From: an uncultured Eubacteriales bacterium
GTDB taxonomy: Bacteria > Bacillota > Clostridia > Oscillospirales > Oscillospiraceae
Assembly (NCBI GenBank): GCA_900316745.1
Contig: ONEB01000002.1
Location: 1 to 64,000, forward strand
Direction of reading: 5' to 3'
DNA: 64,000 nt
Every line of letters begins with the position of its first letter. The first letter of the stretch is position 1. Position numbers and translations under genes: made by a program. Of this stretch, positions 9,154-19,030 are shown piece by piece. Under the pieces are notes generated by a model, which worked only from the letters and a program-made list of their open reading frames with translations, was not told the origin of the DNA and made no database searches.

Positions 9154-10395
9154 TTAGTTTTCGGGGTAGAGGGGGAAGCGCTCGCACAGGTCGAGGACTT
9201 CTTCTTTCACCGCGGGAACGGCGGCTTCGCGCTCGTCGATCAGGCGGCAGATGAGTCTGCCGATCTGCTGCATCTCCGCCTCGCCCATGCCGCGCGTGGT
9301 GCTGGCGGCGGTGCCGAGACGCACGCCGCTGGTCTGACTCACGGGCAGGGTGTCGAACGGGATCGCGTTCTTGTTCGCGGTGATGTGCGCCGCGTCCAGG
9401 AGCTCCTGCACCTCGGCGCCGTTTCTGCCGCGGCTGAGCACGTCCATGAGCATCAGGTGGTTGTCCGTGCCGCCGGAGACGAGACGGACGCCGCCCTTTT
9501 GCAGGGTGTCTGCGAGCACGGCCGCGTTTTTCACGATCTGGTGGGCGTAGGCCTCGAACGCGGGCTCGCTTGCCTCCTTCAGGCAGACGGCCTTGGCGGC
9601 GATGATGTGCATCAGGGGACCGCCCTGCGTGCGCGGGAAGACGCCGGAGTCGATCTTCTTGGCAAGCTCGGCCTTGCAGAGGATGATCGCGCCGCGCGGA
9701 CCGCGGAGCGTCTTGTGCGTTGTGGAGGTCACGACGTCGGCATAGGGCACCGGGGAGGGGTGCGCTCCGCCCGCGACGAGACCGCCGATGTGCGCCATGT
9801 CGACCATGAGATAGGCGCCGACCTCGTCCGCGATCTCACGGAAGCGCTTGAAGTCGATAAAGCGCGGATAGGCGCTCGCGCCCGCCACGATCAGCTTCGG
9901 GCGCACCTCGCGCGCGATGCGCGCAAGCTCGTCATAGTCGATCGTCTCGGTCTCGGCGCTCACGCCGTAGTGGTGCGCCTCATAGTATCTGCCCGTCACG
10001 GAGGCCTTGCTGCCGTGGGTCAGGTGACCGCCGTGCGCGAGATCCATGCCGAGGATCCTGTCGCCCGGCTGCAGGAGCGCCGCGTACACGGCGACGTTTG
10101 CCTGCGCGCCGGAGTGGGGCTGCACGTTCGCGTGCTCCGCGCCGAAGAGCTTTTTCGCGCGGTCGATCGCCAGACGCTCGACTTCATCGACATAGTCGCA
10201 GCCGCCGTAATAGCGCGCGCCGGGGTAGCCCTCGGCGTATTTGTTCGTCAGGTAGCTGCCCATCGCCTCGATCACGGCGCGGCTGGTGAAGTTTTCGGAA
10301 GCGATCAGCTCGATGTGGTCGCGCTGGCGCTGCAGCTCGCGCTCCATGGAGGCGTAAAGCTCGGGGTCTTCCTGCTTCAGGTGTTCATAGTGCAT
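9154..10395 (-). CDS. glyA: Serine hydroxymethyltransferase
   Basis: A 413-residue PLP enzyme interconverting serine plus tetrahydrofolate with glycine plus methylene-tetrahydrofolate, the main one-carbon source. Seen: ELIASENF near the N-terminus, [14 protein letters not shown], the PLP-lysine segment [14 protein letters not shown], and [10 protein letters not shown] near the C-terminus. The ATG at 10395 has GGAG at good spacing and begins at the usual N-terminus; an upstream extension is open but not family-like. It supplies the same folate pool used by thyA/folA at 25-27 kb, although those genes are not linked to it. Confidence 0.97.
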   Translation of the reverse strand: MHYEHLKQEDPELYASMERELQRQRDHIELIASENFTSRAVIEAMGSYLTNKYAEGYPGARYYGGCDYVDEVERLAIDRAKKLFGAEHANVQPHSGAQANVAVYAALLQPGDRILGMDLAHGGHLTHGSKASVTGRYYEAHHYGVSAETETIDYDELARIAREVRPKLIVAGASAYPRFIDFKRFREIADEVGAYLMVDMAHIGGLVAGGAHPSPVPYADVVTSTTHKTLRGPRGAIILCKAELAKKIDSGVFPRTQGGPLMHIIAAKAVCLKEASEPAFEAYAHQIVKNAAVLADTLQKGGVRLVSGGTDNHLMLMDVLSRGRNGAEVQELLDAAHITANKNAIPFDTLPVSQTSGVRLGTAASTTRGMGEAEMQQIGRLICRLIDEREAAVPAVKEEVLDLCERFPLYPEN

Positions 10396-10430
10396 GAGAA
10401 TACACTCCTTTGCGTGATTCAAACGTGTAT

Positions 10431-10459
10431 ATTTTAATCGAAACATATTAAAAAAGCAA
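10431..10459 (-). promoter_or_regulatory. Promoter of glyA
   Basis: On the minus strand TTGCTT (10459-10454), 17 bases, TAAAAT (10436-10431), in an AT-rich patch 36 bases upstream of the ATG. Confidence 0.5.
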
Positions 10460-10555
10460 GAATCCGGCGTATTTTCAGCCATTTGTGTACTTTTTCCAGT
10501 TCCGGGAGCATATTCTTCGGTATCTTGGCAAATAGTTTGGATGAGGTGATACAAC

Positions 10556-11026
10556 ATGTGGAACAAGATCAGGCCCTATGTCGGTTTTTCGGCGCTGGCG
10601 CTGGCGGTCGGAGGACTGTCGGCGCTGCTCACGGGCGGAGGCATGGAGAGCTTCGCCGCGCTCAACAAACCGCCGCTCTCGCCTCCGGCGTGGCTGTTTC
10701 CGGTGGTGTGGACGATTTTGTACGTACTCATGGGCGTCGGCATGGCGATCGTCTGGCGGGAGACCCGCGGACAGGAGCGCCGACGCGCGCTCACGGCGTG
10801 GGCGCTGCAGCTCGCGGTCAACTTCCTCTGGCCCATCTTCTTTTTCGGACTTGAGTGGCGGCTGTTCTCGTTTTTCTGGCTGGTGCTGCTGTTTGTGCTT
10901 GTGGTGCGCATGACCAGGATCTTCGCGCAGCACAGCCGGCTTGCGGCGCTGCTCCAGATCCCGTATCTTGTGTGGCTCGTGCTGGCGGGGTATCTGAATT
11001 TCGCGGTCTGGCTCTTAAATCGTTAA
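10556..11026 (+). CDS. tspO: TspO/MBR (translocator protein) family membrane protein
   Basis: A 156-residue protein with five predicted membrane helices. The family signature is present: [20 protein letters not shown] (about residues 38-57), with conserved Trp and Pro residues. TspO proteins bind tetrapyrroles and related ligands in the membrane; the physiological role in Clostridia is not established. A GAGGTGAT ribosome site precedes the ATG. It is divergent from glyA and followed by a separate promoter for the next gene, so it is probably monocistronic. Confidence 0.92.
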   Translation: MWNKIRPYVGFSALALAVGGLSALLTGGGMESFAALNKPPLSPPAWLFPVVWTILYVLMGVGMAIVWRETRGQERRRALTAWALQLAVNFLWPIFFFGLEWRLFSFFWLVLLFVLVVRMTRIFAQHSRLAALLQIPYLVWLVLAGYLNFAVWLLNR

Positions 11027-11052
11027 AATGTCTAAAAAGCCGCAAAATCCGA

Positions 11053-11081
11053 TTGTCGTGTCGAGCAAGATGTGATATACT
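11053..11081 (+). promoter_or_regulatory. Promoter of the exo/endonuclease-phosphatase gene
   Basis: TTGTCG (11053-11058), 17-base spacer, TATACT (11076-11081), 50 bases before the ATG. Confidence 0.6.
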
Positions 11082-11131
11082 TCTCGCAAGGTAACGTTAT
11101 TTTGTCAACAGAGAAAAGAGAGGTGTATCTC

Positions 11132-12214
11132 ATGAAGCGCGTTTTCAAGGGCATCGGCATTTTGCTGCTCATCATTGTGCTGGCGCTGGCGCTGCTGATC
11201 GGCTATCTCACGCTCACGGCGCTGAATCCCAAGACTGAGACCGCCAGTCTCTCCGAGCCGGGCGAATTCAGCACCGGGACGCTTTCCGACGGCGATTCGT
11301 TCTCCGTCGTGAGCTGGAACATCGGCTACGGCAGCCTCGGCAAGGAGTCCGATTTCTTCATGGACGGCGGTCAGCAGAGCCGCCCCGACAATCAGCAGAC
11401 CGTGGATAAAAACATCGCCGGCATCGTCGAGACGCTCCGTCCCGATCCCAGGGACTGGATGGCGGACTTCATGCTCCTGCAGGAGGTCGACTCCGGCTCG
11501 AAGCGCAGCTACGGCGTCGTCGAGACGGACGCCATCGCCGCGGGCGTCGGCTTTACGAACGCCTACGCGCTGAACTATAAGTGCGCCTTTGTCCCCGTGC
11601 CGCCCACCGCCCCGCTGGGCAAGGTCTCGAGCGGCGTGTTCACGCTCGCCTCCACCGAGATCACGGACGCCGAGCGCATCGCGCTCCCGAGCCCGTTCAA
11701 GTGGCCGATGAGCGTCGCGAACCTCAAGCGCTGCCTGCTCGTCACGCGTGTGCCGCTGCAGGACGCGGACAGAGAGCTCGTCCTCGTAAACCTCCATCTC
11801 GAGGCCTATGACGACGGCGCGGGCAAGCTCGCCCAGACGAAAGCGCTGATGGAGTTTCTCACCGCCGAGTATGAAAAGGGCAACTATGTGATCGCCGGCG
11901 GCGACTTCAACCAGACGTTCCCCGGCGCGCTGGAGCAGTATCCCGTGAAAAACGCCGAGCTCTGGACGCCCGGCGTGCTGGACGAGAAGGATCTTCCCGG
12001 CGCGGGCTGGCAGTTTGTCACCGATCTCAAAACGCCCACCTGCCGCCTGCTCAACGAGCCATACAACCCTGCGAGCGCGGCAACGCAGTACTATGTGATC
12101 GACGGCTTCATCGTCTCCCCGAACGTCCGCGTGGACGGGGTCGAGACGGTTGACGCGCACTTCGAGTTCTCGGATCACAACCCGGTGCTGATGAACGTCA
12201 CGCTGCAGGCGTGA
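11132..12214 (+). CDS. Membrane-anchored endonuclease/exonuclease/phosphatase (EEP) family protein
   Basis: A 360-residue protein. One N-terminal membrane segment (about 7-30) is followed by an EEP fold with visible motifs WNIGYG, LQEVDSGS, GGDFNQ and SDHNPVL (Asn, Glu, Asp-x-Asn and Asp-His of the metal-dependent phosphodiesterase active site). It should face outside the membrane or be secreted. EEP members hydrolyse nucleic acids, phosphoinositides or sphingolipids; the substrate cannot be told from sequence. The ATG at 11132 follows AGAGAGGTG; an upstream in-frame ATG at 11072 overlaps the -10 region and is rejected. Monocistronic. Confidence 0.85.
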   Translation: MKRVFKGIGILLLIIVLALALLIGYLTLTALNPKTETASLSEPGEFSTGTLSDGDSFSVVSWNIGYGSLGKESDFFMDGGQQSRPDNQQTVDKNIAGIVETLRPDPRDWMADFMLLQEVDSGSKRSYGVVETDAIAAGVGFTNAYALNYKCAFVPVPPTAPLGKVSSGVFTLASTEITDAERIALPSPFKWPMSVANLKRCLLVTRVPLQDADRELVLVNLHLEAYDDGAGKLAQTKALMEFLTAEYEKGNYVIAGGDFNQTFPGALEQYPVKNAELWTPGVLDEKDLPGAGWQFVTDLKTPTCRLLNEPYNPASAATQYYVIDGFIVSPNVRVDGVETVDAHFEFSDHNPVLMNVTLQA

Positions 12215-12306
12215 AAAACAAGAAATGAACACCCCCGGCTGCGAAATGTACTGCCCCAGATTGTGCGGACAGCACAAAAAGCCCTCTAGCGTAGGGATAT
12301 GAAATT

Positions 12307-12570
12307 TTAAGCAGCAAACTGACGTCGTTTTTCCAGCGGCGTCAGTTTTGTTTTGGTCTGGATGCGCTGGTTAATCCTTCCGAGGTCTTCCTGTTGGAAG
12401 TGCAGGAATCCCTGCAGCTTGTTTTTTGTTCGCCGATTGTACCGTCTTACCCAATCTTTTATTTGCGTCTTCGTGAATCCAAGCGTATCCGCGATCTCCT
12501 GTCGGCTTTTGCCTTCTCTTCGCATTCGGATAATGTCTCGTTCTTTTTCTTTCAGTCGTTGTTTGGACAT
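12307..12570 (-). CDS. IS3-type orfA-like helix-turn-helix protein
   Basis: An 87-residue basic protein. The segment SRQEIADTLGFTKTQIKDWV (about 22-41) is a homeodomain-like helix-turn-helix as in OrfA of IS3-family elements. OrfA normally binds the element ends and is fused by frameshift to OrfB; no OrfB reading frame follows here, so it can act only as a DNA-binding protein or repressor. The ATG lies 5 bases after a 14-bp hairpin, so the G-rich ribosome site is inside the stem and translation is probably poor. Alternatively it is a domesticated small regulator. Confidence 0.7.
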   Translation of the reverse strand: MSKQRLKEKERDIIRMRREGKSRQEIADTLGFTKTQIKDWVRRYNRRTKNKLQGFLHFQQEDLGRINQRIQTKTKLTPLEKRRQFAA

Positions 12571-12575
12571 AGTTT

Positions 12576-12611
12576 CGCCCCCTATGTAGTTATTCTCCTA
12601 CATAGGGGGCG
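12576..12611. other. Perfect 14-bp hairpin over the orfA-like gene leader
   Basis: CGCCCCCTATGTAG (12576-12589) pairs perfectly with CTACATAGGGGGCG (12598-12611) around an 8-base loop. In the minus-strand transcript it would sequester the ribosome site. On the + strand it is followed by TTTTG. IS elements often carry such hairpins to block translation from outside transcripts. Confidence 0.75.
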
Positions 12612-12784
12612 TTTTGTCTATTGTCCGTTTTTACTGGTTCGGTTCATTCGCGGTCGGGGGTGTTTGATGTTTTGCGGAAAAACAAACATGGAAAACAGAG
12701 ATGGAATATGGTATGATAAAAAAATGAAGATACTATACGGCTGGATATGTTGTACACATAAGATAGAGAAAAGGGAGAAAAGAA

Positions 12785-13684
12785 ATGAGCTTGCCAAAGT
12801 ATAATGAATTGTATACCCCCATCTTAGCCGCTCTAAGCGACGGGAAAATGCGGTCATTAAAAGAAATAAAAGCAGAAGTGGCAAGCTCTATGCGTCTCTC
12901 GGAGGAAAGTCTGACAGAGCGCTTGGCTAGCTGTAATCAGCTTGTTTTTGACAATCGTGTCGGTTGGGCAAGAGCGTATTTGAAAAAAGCAGGGCTCATT
13001 GAAGCCCCTAAACGTTCTTATCTGAGAATCACGGAAGAAGGAAGTAGGTTGTATGCGAGCGGCGCAACTATCACGAATGCTCTGATGACAGAGAGATACC
13101 CTGCTTTTGCTGAGTTTATCGGAAAAAAGAAGGAAGAAGCGGAAAACAACCCTGTTACGCTACAAGATGAAGAGGAAACGCCGCAGGAGACATTTGAGCG
13201 AGTTTTCAAGACGATCAATGATCAGTTGGCAGATGATCTCCTAGCGGAAATCATGAATCAGTCGCCCGACTTTTTTGAATCGCTGGTTGTAGATCTAATG
13301 CGCGCAATGGGTTATGGAGACGGATTTGTCACCAAGCACAGTAACGACGGCGGTATTGACGGCGTAATCCATGAGGATAAACTAGGGTTTAATCTTATTT
13401 ATATTCAGGCGAAAAGATGGAATCCTGACACAACGATCGGAAAACCGGAAATTCAGAAATTTGCCGGTGCGATGATGGGACCGCCGCGAATAGAAAAAGG
13501 CTTGTTTATTACGACAGCAAAATTCTCGCAGGGGGCGAAAAGCTTCGCGGATGCTCAGCACATTATTCTTGTTGACGGACAAAAACTGACGGAATTGATG
13601 ATCGAATTCGAGCTTGGCGTAACAACGCAAAAGGCATATAAGATCAAACGGATCGATACGGATTACTTCGCTGATGTGACTTGA
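12785..13684 (+). CDS. mrr: Mrr-family type IV restriction endonuclease
   Basis: A 299-residue protein with the two-domain Mrr layout. A winged-helix Mrr N-terminal domain (about 6-95: YNELYTPIL, GWARAYLKKAGLIE) is followed by an Mrr_cat PD-(D/E)xK nuclease (about 155-275) with FESLVVDLMRAMGYG, DGGIDG and IYIQAKRW (active Asp near 190, Gln-x-Lys near 206-208). Mrr enzymes cut methylated foreign DNA. The gene is visibly AT-richer than its neighbours and sits beside an IS remnant, suggesting transfer. GGGAGAAAAGAA provides the ribosome site. No partner methyltransferase is needed for this class. Confidence 0.9.
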   Translation: MSLPKYNELYTPILAALSDGKMRSLKEIKAEVASSMRLSEESLTERLASCNQLVFDNRVGWARAYLKKAGLIEAPKRSYLRITEEGSRLYASGATITNALMTERYPAFAEFIGKKKEEAENNPVTLQDEEETPQETFERVFKTINDQLADDLLAEIMNQSPDFFESLVVDLMRAMGYGDGFVTKHSNDGGIDGVIHEDKLGFNLIYIQAKRWNPDTTIGKPEIQKFAGAMMGPPRIEKGLFITTAKFSQGAKSFADAQHIILVDGQKLTELMIEFELGVTTQKAYKIKRIDTDYFADVT

Positions 13685-13737
13685 CGAAGCTGAGGGTGAT
13701 AAGAGAATCCTGAAAGTCGGGAAGGAGAGATTACGAA

Positions 13738-13869
13738 CTGCTGCTGTCCACTATTGCTTCAGTGGCCACATTGGTGCTTTTTGTTTTTTTATTTCATTGG
13801 GAGAGGAATAACAATTTTCGCCGTAAAAAAACTATGGAAAGACAAAGTCATAATGCGCGAGAACATTAA
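13738..13869 (+). CDS. Possible short membrane peptide (about 43 residues), start uncertain
   Basis: Downstream of AAGGAGAGA (13722-13730) one frame reads LLLSTIASVATLVLFVFLFH followed by a basic tail and a stop at 13867-13869. It has one hydrophobic helix and no ATG at its beginning; a CTG at 13738 or GTG at 13762 would be needed. It overlaps the start of the next gene in another frame, as in translationally coupled pairs. It could equally be the N-terminus of the next protein displaced by a frameshift in the T-rich run. Confidence 0.25.
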   Translation: MLLSTIASVATLVLFVFLFHWERNNNFRRKKTMERQSHNAREH

Positions 13870-14236
13870 TGAATCTTTTGGCGTTGTAGATGAAGTGCCT
13901 GGTGATCGTGGCTTTGATGAAGAGCCGTACGGTTTTTTGGTTTCAAAAGAGGGGATTAGATTTCTAAAGGTATACTCGATGGAGATAATCGAAAGAGAAC
14001 CTTATGAGATTAGAAAAGACTTAATATTTCAACACGAATTTTTAAATATAAACGAAGCTATTGCGATTTATACAATGCCAGGGGAGATTTTTGCTACTCT
14101 AATCTTTGAATACTATACATTTGATTATATGAAAGTAGAATTTGGATGGCGGGACAACTTGAAACACGGTGTTTTTTCTGAGCTTGTCCAGCCTAAGCAT
14201 ACTGTTAAAAGCTTTCTCTATTATATGCTCAGATGA
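13853..14236 (+). CDS. Unknown protein, 127 residues, AT-rich
   Basis: An acidic, probably soluble protein starting with ATG at 13853 (MRENINESFG). The same frame is open back to a TTG at 13754, which would add 33 residues (LQWPHWCFLFFYF, a possible membrane segment), but that start lacks a clear ribosome site. I recognise no family. Base composition is far lower in G+C than the flanking core genes, matching the preceding mrr, so it likely arrived with it. Role unknown; a defence-island accessory is only a guess from position. Confidence 0.5.
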   Translation: MRENINESFGVVDEVPGDRGFDEEPYGFLVSKEGIRFLKVYSMEIIEREPYEIRKDLIFQHEFLNINEAIAIYTMPGEIFATLIFEYYTFDYMKVEFGWRDNLKHGVFSELVQPKHTVKSFLYYMLR

Positions 14237-14271
14237 ATATTAACAGATGGTAGAAGAACCGTATAAATAGC

Positions 14272-14305
14272 AAAAAAGCTGACGTCATTTTGACGTCAGC
14301 TTTTT
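14272..14305. terminator. Bidirectional terminator between the island and groEL
   Basis: AAGCTGACGTCA (14276-14287) pairs perfectly with TGACGTCAGCTT (14291-14302) around TTT, flanked by A6 and T5 runs, so it works on both strands. It lies 11 bases beyond the groEL stop. Confidence 0.9.
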
Positions 14306-14316
14306 CATTGAGTCAA

Positions 14317-15963
<1,647 letters not shown>

Positions 15964-16248
15964 TTACTCTACGATCGCGAGAATGTCGCTCTGGCGGACG
16001 ATGCTGTATTCCTCGTCCTCGACCTTCACGGTCGTGCCGCTGTACTTGCCGACGAGGACGCGCTGGCCCTTTTTCACGGCCATGGCGACTTCCTTGCCGT
16101 CGACCATGCCGCCGGGGCCGACCTCGACGACCTCGTACATCTCGGGCTTCTCCTGCGCGCTGGTCGCAAGGAACAGACCGCTCTTGGTCTTCTCCTCGGC
16201 CTGCAGCTGCTTGAGCACGACGCGATCTGCCAAAGGTTTGAGTTTCAT
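15964..16248 (-). CDS. groES: Co-chaperonin GroES (10 kDa subunit)
   Basis: A 94-residue lid of the GroEL chamber. The sequence begins MKLKPLADRVVLKQ and contains GLFLATSAQEKPE (mobile loop region) and VGKYSGTTVKVEDEEY, all typical. The start at 16248 is chosen because GGAGG lies 8 bases upstream; an in-frame ATG at 16263 would add five unconserved residues and overlaps the ribosome site region. First gene of the groESL operon. Confidence 0.98.
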   Translation of the reverse strand: MKLKPLADRVVLKQLQAEEKTKSGLFLATSAQEKPEMYEVVEVGPGGMVDGKEVAMAVKKGQRVLVGKYSGTTVKVEDEEYSIVRQSDILAIVE

Positions 16249-16293
16249 ACTATATGCCTCCAATTCTATTATAATACAAAATGTCGAAAAGCG

Positions 16294-16320
16294 TTAGCAC
16301 TCAAATATCCGGAGTGCTAA
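16294..16320 (-). promoter_or_regulatory. CIRCE operator (HrcA-binding inverted repeat)
   Basis: TTAGCACTC (16294-16302), 9-base spacer, GAGTGCTAA (16312-16320): a perfect match to the CIRCE consensus. It lies just downstream of the -10 box of the groESL promoter, so HrcA binding would block transcription until heat shock. Confidence 0.97.
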
Positions 16321-16328
16321 CGCTACTT

Positions 16329-16356
16329 ACTATACCACATTTTTCTGATTTATCAA
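16329..16356 (-). promoter_or_regulatory. groESL promoter
   Basis: On the minus strand TTGATA (16356-16351), 16-base spacer, TATAGT (16334-16329), immediately upstream of CIRCE. Confidence 0.75.
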
Positions 16357-16403
16357 GCCCTAACCAAAATTTTTTTGTAAACGATTTTTTAAATATGACA
16401 CGG

Positions 16404-17435
16404 TCACGCCCCGATCAGCGCGGCTAGGGCGCGGCCGGCGCTCTGGCCGAAGAGCTCGGACGCGCGGAGAGCCTCCTGAAGCGTGTTGCCGCTGCTGCCG
16501 ACCTCGATGAGGATCGAGCCTGGGGCGAGGTGCTGGTTATAGCGCTCTTTCACGAGCGTGATCGGGCGCATGAGCGTCGGGTGGTCGGCGTTCACGGCGT
16601 TCTGCAGATAGGCGGCGAGGCGCAGATGGCCCTCCCAGTCCGGGTGGTCGAGCCCGGAGCCGTTCGTGCCGACGAGCAGCATCACCTGCGCGCAGGCGAG
16701 ATCCGGCAGCTCCGCGAGCGTCTTATACACGACCTGATCATCGCTCAGCGCGTCACGGTGCAGGTCGATCACGACACGGAGCGTGGGATTTGCCGCAAGC
16801 GCCGCCTCCACCGCCGCGCCGGAGCGGCTGTATGAGCCGGTGTAGCTGGGATAGTCGTAGATCGTGCGGTCGTGCAGGACGGATAGCCCCTGCGCCGTGA
16901 GCGCGTCGGCGAGCACGTCGCCCACGCGTACAATATTATAATTGAGATCCTCCGTGCGCGCCGTGCCGGAGGCGGTGTAGCGGTCGATGCCGTCGGGCGT
17001 ATAGGCCTCGCTCGTGTGCGTGTGGAGAATGAGCACCTGCGGCCCGTCGGCAGGCAGTGACAGCCCCGGTCCGGCGGCGAGCAGCGCTGCGAGATCGGGG
17101 GAGAAGTCCGTCTCGTTTTTCATCGTCATGCCGCCCGTGAGCGTCGTCGGGAGGATCGCGCGCCCGTCCGGCGCGGTCGTGGGCACGGCGGCGTCCACAG
17201 CCTCCGGCGCGCTCGTCTCCTGCGGCAGGGGCGTGCTTTCCGGTGCGGGCGTCGGCAGAGGCTCGACTGCGTCGGCAGCGGAGACGACCGAGGCGTCATG
17301 CGTGCGCGCGGCCTCCGCCAGACCCGCCGCGCCTGCGCGCCAGAGCCTGTCCGCCGTTCCGCCGCCCGGCCCCGCAAGCAGCCGCAGCGCGATCAGCAGC
17401 GTGGAGCCGGCGGCAAGCAGCTTGCGTGTCGACAT
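16404..17435 (-). CDS. spoIIP: Stage II sporulation protein P (SpoIIP) peptidoglycan amidase/endopeptidase
   Basis: A 343-residue protein. After an N-terminal membrane anchor (about 5-25) and a Thr/Pro/Ala-rich linker comes the SpoIIP domain (about 120-340): VLILHTHTSEAYTP, VIDLHRDAL and LIEVGSSGNTLQEAL carry the expected Zn-ligand His and catalytic Glu. SpoIIP works with SpoIID and SpoIIM to thin septal peptidoglycan during forespore engulfment. The ATG has AGGAGG upstream. Often linked to gpr in Clostridia, but gpr is not seen here. It is downstream of, and on the same strand as, no other gene, so it is probably monocistronic and mother-cell expressed (inference). Confidence 0.93.
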   Translation of the reverse strand: MSTRKLLAAGSTLLIALRLLAGPGGGTADRLWRAGAAGLAEAARTHDASVVSAADAVEPLPTPAPESTPLPQETSAPEAVDAAVPTTAPDGRAILPTTLTGGMTMKNETDFSPDLAALLAAGPGLSLPADGPQVLILHTHTSEAYTPDGIDRYTASGTARTEDLNYNIVRVGDVLADALTAQGLSVLHDRTIYDYPSYTGSYSRSGAAVEAALAANPTLRVVIDLHRDALSDDQVVYKTLAELPDLACAQVMLLVGTNGSGLDHPDWEGHLRLAAYLQNAVNADHPTLMRPITLVKERYNQHLAPGSILIEVGSSGNTLQEALRASELFGQSAGRALAALIGA

Positions 17436-17824
17436 GGCGCACCGCCTCCTTTCCTTTTGCCACGCAACAGCTTATGCGGCCGCGGACGCAAATATGCCGG
17501 TGGGGGTGGAAAGCGCATGCCCGTCCGCCAAAGGCGGCTGCAGTGGGGAACACAGGCCCAAAAGTGACGAAAAAGGTTTCCATAAAAAGTTTAAATAATT
17601 GGAGTGCAAACCGATTTCGTTGACATAATAACAAAATGCAATTTTTTTTTGCAAAAATGCATATCGTTTGGCGTGTAACATCCTGTCGAAAGAGATTTTT
17701 TCGTAAACTTGCCAACACAACATATTGTTAAGAACCGTGCCGAAAAATACGAAATATTGAAAATAGAACAAAAAATTGTTTGGATTCATCAGTTTTTTGT
17801 CGAGCCATTTGTGCAGAATGCCGA
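17436..17824. other. Long intergenic region between spoIIP and the SleB-like gene
   Basis: About 390 bases without a credible gene. The part next to spoIIP is GC-rich; from 17580 it turns very AT-rich. It includes a small TGCA-T9-TGCA palindrome near 17637-17654 and a single Spo0A-box-like TGTCGAA (17684-17690). Sporulation-sigma promoters for spoIIP may lie here, but I could not assign one with confidence. Confidence 0.4.
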
Positions 17825-17853
17825 TTGAATCTTGATTCCAAAATGAATATAAT
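17825..17853 (+). promoter_or_regulatory. Promoter of the SleB-like gene
   Basis: TTGAAT (17825-17830), 17-base spacer, perfect TATAAT (17848-17853), 70 bases before the start codon. Confidence 0.65.
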
Positions 17854-17923
17854 GGTTCATAACGAGGGGTACGTATATCCCCTCATCGGACATCCACGGA
17901 CACGCGGAAAGGAGGCGATGCGG

Positions 17924-18970
17924 ATGCCGGTCAAATTCAAATCGGAACTGGGCGTCACCTGCATCGTAGTCCTGCTGTGCGTCCTGCTGCTGGGTCTCGG
18001 CTGGCTGATGAACAGCAACCGCGTCCTCGCTTTGAACGGCGATCCCGCCGGAGCAGAGCAGACGGAGCCGGTGCTGGAGGTCATCGCCGATCCCGAGCCG
18101 ACGCCTGCTGACGCCGCGCTCGCAATCACCGAGGCGGATGAGCTGCAGGCGACGCGCGCCGCCGCCAAGAGCGTCGCGCCGGTCACGCGCACGGTCACCG
18201 TGGGTCTGAATGACGAAGCGGATGAGACCGCCGCGTACACGCTGGTTCCGATCCTGATGAATGGCGAGTATGCCGGCACGGCGCTCGCTCAGAACGGTCA
18301 GGTCGTCCTGTCGGTCCCCGACGTCTGCGCAATGCTGGGCTTTGGCTGCGAGGCTGCGCGCGACGGCGCTTCGGTGACCTACACGGTGGACGGTGTGCAG
18401 ATGCAGTTTACCTTCGGCGAGCAGTATTACACCGCCAACGGACGCACCCTGTATGAAAAGGGCGGCGTTCAGGCGCTGGACGGAGAGGTCGTCCTCCCGC
18501 CTGAGGCGATGACAAAGCTCTTTGGCGCGGCGATCGCCTATGACGCGGACGCCGAGACCGTTTCTGTCGACCCCGCGAGCAAGGCGTTGCTGCAGGATGC
18601 CGACAGCTTCTATGCGCAGCATGATCTCTACTGGCTGAGCCACATCGTTTATTCCGAATCCAACGGTCAGCCGATGGACGGCATGATCGGCGTCGGCAAC
18701 GTGGTGCTCAACCGCGTGAAGTCCGCGAGCTTCCCGAACACGGTGAAGGACGTCGTGTTCCAGCCCGGACAGTTCAACCCCGTGGACATGGGCACGATCT
18801 ATCTCGAGCCGAGCGAGCAGGCGATCCTCGCCGCGAAGCTTGCCATCGAGGGAGTGAACACGGTTGGCGAGAGCCTGTACTTCGTCAATCCCGTCATCGG
18901 CGACAGCAGCTGGTTCAACAGAAGCCTTACCTGCACCATCGTCATTGCGGATCACGCATTCTACATGTAA
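17924..18970 (+). CDS. SleB-type cell wall hydrolase with copper-amine-oxidase-like N-terminal domain
   Basis: A 348-residue exported protein. A membrane/signal segment (about 10-28) is followed by a stalk, a copper-amine-oxidase-N-like beta domain (about 100-210: VLSVPDVCAMLGFGC, VVLPPEAMTKLFGA) often found in spore and surface proteins, and a C-terminal Hydrolase_2 domain (about 228-348) with LSHIVYSESNGQPMDGMIGV, whose Glu is the likely lytic-transglycosylase catalytic residue. SleB/CwlJ-type enzymes degrade spore cortex at germination, but vegetative homologues exist. ATG 17924 is preferred over 17918 because AAAGGAGG ends only 2 bases before the latter. Ends at its own terminator. Confidence 0.88.
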   Translation: MPVKFKSELGVTCIVVLLCVLLLGLGWLMNSNRVLALNGDPAGAEQTEPVLEVIADPEPTPADAALAITEADELQATRAAAKSVAPVTRTVTVGLNDEADETAAYTLVPILMNGEYAGTALAQNGQVVLSVPDVCAMLGFGCEAARDGASVTYTVDGVQMQFTFGEQYYTANGRTLYEKGGVQALDGEVVLPPEAMTKLFGAAIAYDADAETVSVDPASKALLQDADSFYAQHDLYWLSHIVYSESNGQPMDGMIGVGNVVLNRVKSASFPNTVKDVVFQPGQFNPVDMGTIYLEPSEQAILAAKLAIEGVNTVGESLYFVNPVIGDSSWFNRSLTCTIVIADHAFYM

Positions 18971-18981
18971 CAACCATTCAC

Positions 18982-19015
18982 AAAAACGCCTATCCGATTC
19001 CGGATAGGCGTTTTT
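18982..19015 (+). terminator. Terminator of the SleB-like gene
   Basis: AAAAACGCCTATCCG pairs with CGGATAGGCGTTTTT around a short loop, 11 bases past the stop. Confidence 0.9.
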
Positions 19016-19030
19016 CGTGAGGGGATTGCA

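Larger units (their letters stand above)
12247..12646 (-). mobile_element. 400-bp IS3-like remnant containing only orfA, with both inverted ends
   Basis: The left edge TGTACTGCCCCAG...CGGACA (12247-12271) and the right edge read inward on the minus strand, TGAACCGAACCAG...CGGACA (12646-12622), match at about 16 of 25 positions and begin with TG. Between them lies one small HTH gene and a strong hairpin; the large integrase-type orfB is missing. I see no clear target-site duplication. It is most simply an internal-deletion derivative of an IS3-family element that could be mobilised in trans; this is an inference. Confidence 0.6.

Noticed and set aside
9124..10437. Plus-strand open frame opposite glyA
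   Set aside because: Antisense shadow of a confidently identified gene; no family motifs.
13754..14236. 160-residue version of the unknown island protein starting at TTG 13754
   Set aside because: No ribosome site at proper spacing; the shorter ATG start at 13853 is simpler, though a frameshifted longer protein cannot be excluded.
12307..14305. Shared CTGACGTC motif at the orfA 3' end and in the groEL terminator as an insertion duplication
   Set aside because: The matching stretch is short and both are hairpins; no longer flanking duplication supports an insertion-generated repeat.
17684..17690. Single Spo0A box near spoIIP
   Set aside because: One TGTCGAA alone is expected by chance several times in a 64-kb window; spoIIP is normally under sigma-E, so this was not called as regulatory.
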